64,000 nt of DNA from Phyllobacterium sophorae (lineage in GTDB: Bacteria; Pseudomonadota; Alphaproteobacteria; Rhizobiales; Rhizobiaceae). The position numbers were made by a program, and so were the translations under genes. The stretch spans positions 62,001-126,000 of the forward strand of contig NZ_PGGM01000014.1 of NCBI RefSeq assembly GCF_003010965.1, read 5' to 3'. The notes below the pieces were generated by a model. That model was not told the origin of the DNA, searched no databases, and worked only from the letters and a program-made list of their open reading frames with translations. Shown here piece after piece: positions 25,484 through 32,943 of this stretch (position 1 is its first letter; every line of letters begins with the position of its first letter).

Positions 25484-27421
25484 ATGGCAAAGCCTTACGC
25501 GACCGAAATCCAAAGTCTTGGGGCCACATTCGAGTGGGCAAAGCAAGAAGAGATCAAGGAGCTTAAATCTGCGGTGCGGACTGCAGGCCTCTTTCCTCTT
25601 CAGGCTATCGGATCCGGAGGGTCCCTCACGGCCGCCCATGCCATCATTGGCCTCCACCAAAAATACACCGGGCGCATCGCCACCGTTTCAACACCGCTCG
25701 ACGTTGCCACAGACCCTCTGAGCGGCGTGTCGCATTGGCTTCTCAGTGCGGGTGGTGGGAATGTCGATATCAACGCCGCCGCCAAGGCGCTTCTGTCGCG
25801 CGAGCCGCGACAACTTGCTGTGATGTGCGGCCGAAAAGACAGCCCGCTGTCAGATTTGTGCCGGCAACATCCATTTGCAGATCTTCTCATTTTTCCGCCG
25901 CCGGCCGGCAAGGACGGGTTTCTGGCGACGAACTCCTTGCTGGGCTTCGTTTCGCTTCTCGCAAGGGCCTACGCGCTCGAATTTGGCGCGGAGGAAGACT
26001 GGAACTCTGTGGTTGTTGTCGTCGAGCGCCTCTTATCAGATCAGGCTCCAGCTATTGCGTCCTGGCGAGCACAGACCGAGAATTTGTGGTCGCGGGGCAC
26101 GACGCTGGTCATCCACGGACCCACGACCCGGGTCGGTGCAATCGATCTGGAATCGAAGTTCACCGAGGCCGCCTTGGGCAATCTGCAGCTGGCTGACTAC
26201 CGGAACTTTGCGCATGGTCGACATCACTGGCTCGCCAAGCGGGGAGAGCTCAGTGGCGTTCTGGCGTTGGTGTCGGATCAAGATCGTGTTCTTGCGGAAA
26301 AGACGCTCAAGCTGATCCCGGCGGACGTGCCGACAGCAGTGATAGACCTCGGTGGGCCACCTGTCGCTGCAATGCTAACTTCTCTGATTGCTGCCCTAAG
26401 GATTACGGAGTGGGCGGGCGTTGCGCGTGGAATCGATCCGGGCAGGCCCGGCGTTCCCGATTTTGGTCGAAAGCTTTATAACCTTCCTCTTCCCCGCCCG
26501 AAAAAGAGCGGGTTCGCCGTTCGGTTGACTCCGCGGGACGAGGCTGCCATTGCCCGCAAGGCGGGGAACCCACCGTCGAATATGAACGTGCAGGAGCTCT
26601 CCCGCTGGATGGATGCATTGGGAGCCTACCGGCAGCGACTACTGCAAAGACGCTTTTCCGCTGTCGTCTTCGATTACGACGGTACACTCGTCGATACCCG
26701 CCATCGATTTGATCTGGCGCGAAAAGACATCGCGGAAGAACTGGTTCGGATTTTGCGAAGCGGCGGTCGAGTGGCCATTGCCACCGGCAGGGGCTCCTCT
26801 GTGAGAAAAGACCTTCGAGCGATTTTGCCCGAGGAGTACTGGAATAAGATTTGGATGGGCTACTACAACGGGGCTGAGATAGCGCCGCTGAGTGATCCGA
26901 ACGTCCCTGATGCTTCGGCTGCCTGCTGCAGTCAACTGTCCACTTTGGCGAAAGCCCTGCGTGAGCATCCTGAACTTGCGGAATTCGCAGAGCAAACGGA
27001 TCGGCAATTTCAAATTACGCTACAGTCCAAGCGCATGATGGCCGAAGATAGACTTTGGGATATCGCCCATCAGGTGATCTTGGCGACCGGGAGTGCGGCA
27101 GTGAAAGTGACCCGTTCAAGCCATTCCGTGGATATTGTTGCAGCCGGCGTCTCGAAGGCCAATGTCATCAACAGGATAAAGGAAGAGCTGGGTGCTGCGC
27201 CAATTCTGACGATCGGCGACCGAGGGCGATGGCCCGGCAACGACTATGAGCTTCTGCGCGGAGAGGATACGCTCAGTGTCGACGAGACGAGCGTGGATCC
27301 GGACAGTTGCTGGAACCTCGCTGACACAGGGCAACGCGGTGTCGAGGCAACCCTTGAATATCTGCGGTTTTTGGAGATTGAGGACGGCGCTCTCGCGTTC
27401 AGGAAGGGCGCGTTCAAGTGA
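25484..27421 (+). CDS. SIS-domain / HAD-hydrolase fusion protein (island operon gene 1)
   Basis: About 645 residues (ATG at 25481 or 25484; GGGAG spacing slightly favours 25484). The N-terminal half is a double SIS-like sugar-phosphate-binding region: QAIGSGGSLTAAHAIIGLH at about residue 41 and TTLVIHGPTTRVGAIDLESK near 208. From about residue 393 it is a HAD phosphatase: motif I FDYDGTLVD, motif II region IATGRG, and motif III/IV ILTIGDRGRWPGNDYELL near 580. This predicts a bifunctional sugar-phosphate isomerase and phosphatase. Its stop overlaps the GTG start of the next gene, so the two are coupled. Confidence 0.8.
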   Translation: MAKPYATEIQSLGATFEWAKQEEIKELKSAVRTAGLFPLQAIGSGGSLTAAHAIIGLHQKYTGRIATVSTPLDVATDPLSGVSHWLLSAGGGNVDINAAAKALLSREPRQLAVMCGRKDSPLSDLCRQHPFADLLIFPPPAGKDGFLATNSLLGFVSLLARAYALEFGAEEDWNSVVVVVERLLSDQAPAIASWRAQTENLWSRGTTLVIHGPTTRVGAIDLESKFTEAALGNLQLADYRNFAHGRHHWLAKRGELSGVLALVSDQDRVLAEKTLKLIPADVPTAVIDLGGPPVAAMLTSLIAALRITEWAGVARGIDPGRPGVPDFGRKLYNLPLPRPKKSGFAVRLTPRDEAAIARKAGNPPSNMNVQELSRWMDALGAYRQRLLQRRFSAVVFDYDGTLVDTRHRFDLARKDIAEELVRILRSGGRVAIATGRGSSVRKDLRAILPEEYWNKIWMGYYNGAEIAPLSDPNVPDASAACCSQLSTLAKALREHPELAEFAEQTDRQFQITLQSKRMMAEDRLWDIAHQVILATGSAAVKVTRSSHSVDIVAAGVSKANVINRIKEELGAAPILTIGDRGRWPGNDYELLRGEDTLSVDETSVDPDSCWNLADTGQRGVEATLEYLRFLEIEDGALAFRKGAFK

Positions 27422-28560
27422 ACGAAGGTCTTGGTCTGCGAATACTCGGTGAGATCATGGCCTGGGATGATGATCAAGCGCGAAAAGAGTTCAGCTGGCT
27501 GCGGTTGATGGCACGGCTGAAATACGATGGATATCGCGACTTTCAGGCTGGCATGCGGTTCATTGAAAGCCTGGCGACATGGCTACAGCAATTCGGTACT
27601 GCTGAGCGCCCGACCGCTTATGATTTTGTTCGGCGATCACTCATCTATGTTGGACCCGGCGAGATGAACAGACTGGTGGAACAGTTCTTTCCGTCAGTCG
27701 TTCGTGAGCGCATAATCAGCATGGTCGCTAAGGAAAGATCGATCCCTCGCTACCGTGTTCTTGCCGACATCGAGGCAAGTGCAGCGATCGACCGTTTACG
27801 CCGGCAAACCTTGTTTATGGGACTTAGCGACGGAGCGAGAATTGATGGCATCAGACACAACAATGTCGGCGTGTTGAACAATGAGCAGTTTGTTTTGGCG
27901 ACCCAACTTGACAAGGACAAATGGCAAGACTTGATCGACAAGCTGCGTAAAGAACTCAAAGATCCTGAGGCGCAATTTCGCCTGGTTTGTTTGATCGACG
28001 ATTTCGTTGGCACCGGAACCTCCTTTCTCCGATACAATACGGAGAAAGGGAAATGGACCGGCAAACTCTGCAAATTCAAAGATTCGCTTGACGGCGCCGT
28101 GAAGCAGCTTGCTGGCAAGCACGTCTTTGCCCCAGACTGGCAGCTGTGCGTTCATCATTATATCGGGACCAGCGCGGGTTCTCAGGCAATGATCGCGCGC
28201 GCGGGTGAAGCTGTCGCATCCTTCAAGAGTGATGGTTGGACTGAGAACATCAATTTCTCATTTGGCACGGTCCTTCCGGACGACCTTCCCATCGACAAAG
28301 TCCCGGGCCGGTATGCGGATTTTATCGAGCTGACCCAGAGATATTACGACCCGATAATCCGCACGGAACATACAGATGTAGGTGGCGAAACCCACCTTGG
28401 ACTGGGCTACGGCAAGTGCGCCTTGCCATTGGTCCTGGATCACAATACCCCAAACAATTCGGTCGCCCTTCTCTGGGCCGAGACGGAAGGTGGAGCGCGC
28501 GATGGCGTGAACGCCCCGCCGATGCGTCCTCTCTTCCGGCGTCGTCAGAGGCATTCATAG
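27418..28560 (+). CDS. Phosphoribosyltransferase-like protein (PRTase-CE type; island operon gene 2)
   Basis: A 380-residue protein starting at GTG 27418, overlapping the previous stop by 4 bases. The N-terminal third is helical. Residues about 192-203 read CLIDDFVGTGTS, the PRPP-loop pattern of type I phosphoribosyltransferases (hydrophobics-DD-xxx-TGxT). The C-terminus has GYGKCALPLVLDHNTPNNSVALLW, a block I associate from memory with PRTase-like proteins of prokaryotic conflict operons. It may use or sense PRPP or a nucleotide. The substrate is unknown. It is followed seven bases later by the ATPase gene. Confidence 0.7.
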   Translation: MNEGLGLRILGEIMAWDDDQARKEFSWLRLMARLKYDGYRDFQAGMRFIESLATWLQQFGTAERPTAYDFVRRSLIYVGPGEMNRLVEQFFPSVVRERIISMVAKERSIPRYRVLADIEASAAIDRLRRQTLFMGLSDGARIDGIRHNNVGVLNNEQFVLATQLDKDKWQDLIDKLRKELKDPEAQFRLVCLIDDFVGTGTSFLRYNTEKGKWTGKLCKFKDSLDGAVKQLAGKHVFAPDWQLCVHHYIGTSAGSQAMIARAGEAVASFKSDGWTENINFSFGTVLPDDLPIDKVPGRYADFIELTQRYYDPIIRTEHTDVGGETHLGLGYGKCALPLVLDHNTPNNSVALLWAETEGGARDGVNAPPMRPLFRRRQRHS

Positions 28561-28567
28561 GCAAACC

Positions 28568-30481
28568 ATGGTCAACCCGTTCGAAAAACGCGCAACTGAA
28601 TATCTTCGAGACGATGAGGCGTTTCTTGCTGTCGTTACGCCCGAACCACTGGTGACATTCTTCCAGAAGCATGCCGAAGAGGGTAAGCTCTATGATCGCC
28701 TCACGACGATTATCGGCACGCCAGGGAGCGGAAAGACGACCCTTGCAAGGCTGTTTCAATATTCGACCCTCCGGACGCTTCTGAGAAACAGTGGTCAGGA
28801 TATCTATGACGATCTCATCGACACACTGACCGTGTGCGGTGCAATCAAGGAAGGTTCGCCAGCTGTCATCGGTGGCCGGGTGCCACTTGAGGCGGAGTAT
28901 CGGGAATTCTGGGAGTTTCCCTATCCGGATCACCTGAAAGGGGGCCTGATGATTGCTCTCTTGCAGGCGCGCACAGTCCTTGCCTGGATCAGAAACGTTC
29001 AGTCCGCCGGGGCAAACCTCGATGACATTGAGATCGTCGCGCGGCCTGACGCGGAGGCAGCGTTAACCTCAATCGGGGGTACAGGCGGGCCAGGTTTGCT
29101 TGCGCGGGCGAGAGAGATCGAACTCGCGATCTATAATATCTCTGCTGCTTTGGTGCCTCCCGACGTTAATGAGATTGATAAATACGCCGCTGCTGCTGCC
29201 TATCGCCCTTTCGACGTGATAGAAGCCTTTCAGTTGAAGGAGGCAGGCCAGTTCCTCGTGCTGAAACCGCTCGTCATTTTCGACGATGCGCACAGTCTCC
29301 ACCCGGCTCAGTTTGTTGCGCTTCAACGCTGGCTCAGTCGCAGGGAAATGCGTGTATCGCGTTGGGTCCTGACGCGTCTCGACGCTTTGACGCCGGCAGA
29401 TGTGCTTCTCGAAGACAGCGACGTCGGGCAGTCCAGTGAACCGGGTTTGAAGAAATCACGTGAGACGACCAGCATTCGTATGCAAAGCGGCGGGGACAGG
29501 GCACATCAACGGCGCGCGTTCCGGAAGATGGCCAAGGGAATGGCCAACCGATATCTCGCCCAAATGGACATTTTTCATCGTCGTCGATTGAATGATCTCG
29601 GTAGCCTCCTGTCCATTCGTGTAGTGCCCATTGCCCAGTCCAAACGCGAAAAGCTCATCGCTCATATTGATTCTCTGCAGCGGCGCTATTCCATAACGGA
29701 TGATCGGCGAGGAGCTCTTGAGGTGGAAATCGCAAACTATCTGAAGGAGACAGGTGAGGACAGCGAAGAGATTCGTCTCTCGATGCTCGGTATACTGTTC
29801 CAGCGCTATGCGAAACGTGTTCCACAACAGGGACTTTTTGAGGATGCAGGACAGGACGTTGAGCCGTCGCGACCGCTAACGGCCGACGACAAAGTCTTTG
29901 AGGGAGCCAAGGTCCACCTACTTCACAAGTATGACCGGCCGTACTTTTATGGGATCGATCTCCTGTGCGATACCGGCTCTGAGAATGCCGAGCAGTTCTT
30001 GCAACTGGCGTCGCGGCTCGTCGCCCAGTCGGAAACCCAACTGATAAGGTCAAAACCTCCGACGCTCGTCGCAAGTGTCCAGAATAACCTTCTGCGAAAC
30101 CGAGCGACCGAAATGATACGAGAATGGGATTTCCCGCGTCATCAGCAGGTTAAGAAACTGAGCGATGGCATCGCTTCGGCCTGCCTTAAGAAAAGCTTGG
30201 AAGGTAACGCCTCGCTCGGGGGTGGGGCAAATGCCTTTGGCATTCTTCAGGACGAATTCTACGACATACCCAAAACCAATCCGGAGCTGGCTCGAATCCT
30301 CCAGTTCGGAGTGGCTTATAACGCGTTCGTCCTCGTTCCCAATCACGGCACGAAGAAGCGTCTCTGGGTCCTAATTGAACTGGGTGGCGTACTCCTTCTT
30401 CATTACGGTCTGACCCCGAAGCGCGGCGGCTTCTTGGAACGACGTACAAACGATCTTGTTCGCATATTGGGGGAGGATTAA
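28568..30481 (+). CDS. P-loop ATPase of AAA/STAND type (island operon gene 3)
   Basis: A 637-residue ATPase. Walker A GTPGSGKT is at residues 50-57 and the Walker B-like strand LVIFDDAHSL is near residue 236, a D-D-x-H arrangement as in ORC/Cdc6-like and STAND ATPases rather than DEAD helicases. The middle carries arginine-rich helices (about 300-370), and the C-terminal region looks like winged-helix or helical sensor domains. It has no visible nuclease or transmembrane part, so it probably acts as a switch for the enzymes encoded beside it. Seven bases separate it from the PRTase gene and one base from the next. Confidence 0.75.
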   Translation: MVNPFEKRATEYLRDDEAFLAVVTPEPLVTFFQKHAEEGKLYDRLTTIIGTPGSGKTTLARLFQYSTLRTLLRNSGQDIYDDLIDTLTVCGAIKEGSPAVIGGRVPLEAEYREFWEFPYPDHLKGGLMIALLQARTVLAWIRNVQSAGANLDDIEIVARPDAEAALTSIGGTGGPGLLARAREIELAIYNISAALVPPDVNEIDKYAAAAAYRPFDVIEAFQLKEAGQFLVLKPLVIFDDAHSLHPAQFVALQRWLSRREMRVSRWVLTRLDALTPADVLLEDSDVGQSSEPGLKKSRETTSIRMQSGGDRAHQRRAFRKMAKGMANRYLAQMDIFHRRRLNDLGSLLSIRVVPIAQSKREKLIAHIDSLQRRYSITDDRRGALEVEIANYLKETGEDSEEIRLSMLGILFQRYAKRVPQQGLFEDAGQDVEPSRPLTADDKVFEGAKVHLLHKYDRPYFYGIDLLCDTGSENAEQFLQLASRLVAQSETQLIRSKPPTLVASVQNNLLRNRATEMIREWDFPRHQQVKKLSDGIASACLKKSLEGNASLGGGANAFGILQDEFYDIPKTNPELARILQFGVAYNAFVLVPNHGTKKRLWVLIELGGVLLLHYGLTPKRGGFLERRTNDLVRILGED

Positions 30482-30482
30482 C

Positions 30483-31598
30483 ATGACACGTCCCTGGCGA
30501 TGGGATCCCTGCATTGCGCATAGCGGCGCCGAGGTCGTTAATTTCATCAACGACTATTTTGCAGGAAAAGATCGCAATGTCTTGGTCATCGCCGGCGCCG
30601 GATTTGACCCCCGCGCAGGCGTGATATCAACGCAGCTGGCCGCGGCTGGAGCTCGTCTTCGGGGACTGTTCTTCCAGGAGATCCGCCCAAAGCCTAGCAC
30701 CGGTCTCGTATCGAGAGCGAACAACAATGCCTCCGCCCTGACAACTGCCGTTCCGGATCATGAGATTGTCCCGGTCGAAATCTTTGGCACCGATCTGGCA
30801 GTCGTCGGCGGACGTAACGTTGCTTCGTTCGTCGGAAGTCAGACATTCGAGGATATCACTGACGTTGTTGTGGACGTGAGCGCTCTCTCGGTAGGCACGA
30901 GTTTTCCAACCATCAGGCTCTTGGTCGAGCGTATTCAGAAGGGGAAGGGCCCGCCCAACCTGCATCTTTTCGTTGCCCACGATCCAGCTCTTGATGGCGC
31001 AATCCAGACGGTAGCCAGCGACTCTCCGGGATACGTGCACGGATTCAAGGGCGGGCTCACTCTCGACAAGTTTGGCGGGGCAGCTAAATTGTGGTTGCCG
31101 CAGCTCGCCACCGGCAAGCGCGCGGCGCTGGGACGCCTGCACGAGTTTCTCACTCCGCACGATACTTGTCCTATACTACCGTTTCCCGCGCGGGACCCTC
31201 GGCTCGGCGACGCGCTCGCGGAGGAGTTCCTGAGCGAACTGGAAAGCGCATGGTCCGTCGACACGCGTGACATCGTCTACGCGGATGAGCAAGATCCACT
31301 TGATCTTTACCGGACCATCCTGCGGCTGGACGATCTCCGCAAACCCGTATTTTCCGAAGTTGGCGGATCGGTGCTGGTCCTGTCGCCCTTGGGAAGCAAG
31401 GTTATGGCACTTGGAGCCCTGATGGCGGCCCTCGAACGGGATTTACCAGTCGCTTACCTTGAGGCGTTAGGCTATGATCTCGACGCATCAGTTCCGACGG
31501 CCGCAGATTCAACGCATCTAGTCCATATATGGTTGGAGGGAGACGCATACCCGCAACCCAGACCACCGCTTTACAATGAAAGGACGAACGCTTCATGA
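30483..31598 (+). CDS. Unknown Rossmann-like protein (island operon gene 4)
   Basis: A 371-residue protein; ATG 30483 lies one base after the ATPase stop and behind GGGAGG. The N-terminal part contains NVLVIAGAGFDPRAG at about residues 30-44, a nucleotide-binding-like glycine turn after a beta strand, and alternating strands and helices follow. There is no signal peptide or membrane helix. I recognise no family. Its stop overlaps the next start by ATGA, so it is translated with the PfkB-like kinase. A cytoplasmic nucleotide- or sugar-handling role is inferred from its neighbours only. Confidence 0.7.
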   Translation: MTRPWRWDPCIAHSGAEVVNFINDYFAGKDRNVLVIAGAGFDPRAGVISTQLAAAGARLRGLFFQEIRPKPSTGLVSRANNNASALTTAVPDHEIVPVEIFGTDLAVVGGRNVASFVGSQTFEDITDVVVDVSALSVGTSFPTIRLLVERIQKGKGPPNLHLFVAHDPALDGAIQTVASDSPGYVHGFKGGLTLDKFGGAAKLWLPQLATGKRAALGRLHEFLTPHDTCPILPFPARDPRLGDALAEEFLSELESAWSVDTRDIVYADEQDPLDLYRTILRLDDLRKPVFSEVGGSVLVLSPLGSKVMALGALMAALERDLPVAYLEALGYDLDASVPTAADSTHLVHIWLEGDAYPQPRPPLYNERTNAS

Positions 31599-32671
31599 AG
31601 TCGATCGTCGACAAACCAAAGATTTTCGGCACCGGGCTAGTAGCCCTTGATCTGGTTATGGGACTGAACCCGAACTCGCCGGTTCAGTCTTGGGCTGGTG
31701 GTACCTGCGGAAACGTAATGGCGATCATGTCTTATCTCGGATGGGATGCCTTCCCAATTGCCAGAATGAATGGCGATCCGGCTTCTGAGCGGGTGAGAGC
31801 GGACCTCGGGCACTGGAACGTTCACCTCGACTTTGCAAACTGTGCGCCAACCGGACACACCCCCATTATCATCCAGCAGATAAAGCGCGCGCGCGACGGC
31901 ACTCCAACGCATCGCTTTTTATGGACGTGTCCGCATTGTGGCCAGCGGCTGCCGAGCTATAGACCAGTTACTCAAGTTGCCGTCGACGCTATTGTGCCGA
32001 ACCTTAAGGGATCATCGGTTTTCTTCCTTGACCGTCTGTCTCGTGCTGCTCTCACTTTAGCTGCCGCCGCGTCAGCGGAAGGTGCTATCGTTCTTTTTGA
32101 GCCATCGGGAAAGTCAGATGAAAAGCTTTTTGCGGAAGCTCTTGGTTTGGCGCATGTGGTCAAATATTCGGATCAGCGTCTCGCGGCAGCTGGCGCAGCC
32201 ATGACTGCGCACAGCGCCACTCTTGTCGAAATCCAAACCTTGGGATCGGATGGTCTTCGATATCGTCATCGCCTTGACGGCGTGGTCTCGGATTGGATGC
32301 AAGTCCCCGCGTTCCCCGCGCCACGTTTAGTCGACAGCTGTGGTTCGGGTGACTGGTGCACCGGCGGTTTCGTGGCGAAAGCCGCCGACGGCGGTCGGAG
32401 CGCGTTTTTGGCACGAGGCGGGGTGGGTCTCAAAGAAGCTCTTCGGTTCGGCCAGGCGCTTGCAGCCTGGAATTGTGGTTTTGAGGGAGCCCGCGGCGGA
32501 ATGTACCTCGTAAATCGAACGGACTTCGATAGGCAGATCAAGTCCATCCTCGATGGGCGCCCGACGTTGGTTCCAATTGATTCGACAATAAAGGTGGGCG
32601 CTTCCGTGGCTTGCCCCGCGTGCCCGGATCAGCCAAGCAGGCGAGAAGCGCACGTCCAATCTGCTGCCTGA
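31595..32671 (+). CDS. PfkB-family carbohydrate/nucleoside kinase with CxxC insert (island operon gene 5)
   Basis: A 358-residue ribokinase-fold protein. PfkB signature 1 is near residues 28-50 (WAGGTCGNVMAIMSYLGWD). Signature 2, with the anion hole and catalytic base, is DSCGSGDWCTGGF near residues 246-258, so the catalytic Asp is kept. Two unusual Cys pairs, CPHC near residue 111 and CPAC near residue 339, could bind one metal ion. It should phosphorylate a sugar or nucleoside using ATP. It is the last gene of the coupled operon; 35 bases later a convergent operon ends. Confidence 0.78.
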   Translation: MKSIVDKPKIFGTGLVALDLVMGLNPNSPVQSWAGGTCGNVMAIMSYLGWDAFPIARMNGDPASERVRADLGHWNVHLDFANCAPTGHTPIIIQQIKRARDGTPTHRFLWTCPHCGQRLPSYRPVTQVAVDAIVPNLKGSSVFFLDRLSRAALTLAAAASAEGAIVLFEPSGKSDEKLFAEALGLAHVVKYSDQRLAAAGAAMTAHSATLVEIQTLGSDGLRYRHRLDGVVSDWMQVPAFPAPRLVDSCGSGDWCTGGFVAKAADGGRSAFLARGGVGLKEALRFGQALAAWNCGFEGARGGMYLVNRTDFDRQIKSILDGRPTLVPIDSTIKVGASVACPACPDQPSRREAHVQSAA

Positions 32672-32706
32672 TAGACGCGAGGGTTAAAGCATACCTTCGC
32701 TCAACA

Positions 32707-32943
32707 CTATTTGAAGAGACCTGTTTTCGCATCGCGGCTGCGTACGACGGGACGCGGGTCAGAGTCGATGTTGGCTTCAAACTCACGAATTTTCTTTGCC
32801 AGTTCAGAAGCCTTGCGAGCATGGTCCGTCGGCGCTGCGGCCGAATACTCCGAATACTTCGTGCGGACGGCAGACCGAACTGCGGCGCTGGAATTGCTTT
32901 TTGCATTTGTCTTTGCTGTGCGCGAAAGCATTTTAACGGCCAT
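32707..32943 (-). CDS. Small basic protein overlapping the patatin gene
   Basis: A 78-residue protein rich in Lys, Arg, Ala and Ser with no membrane helix, ending VRSRDAKTGLFK. The RDAKTGxF ending occurs in several small putative antitoxin/DNA-binding proteins, but I cannot assign a family. Its ATG (32943-32941) lies inside the last codons of the patatin-like gene (11-base overlap), so the two are translationally coupled. It could be a regulator or antidote of the lipase; this is inference. Confidence 0.6.
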   Translation of the reverse strand: MAVKMLSRTAKTNAKSNSSAAVRSAVRTKYSEYSAAAPTDHARKASELAKKIREFEANIDSDPRPVVRSRDAKTGLFK

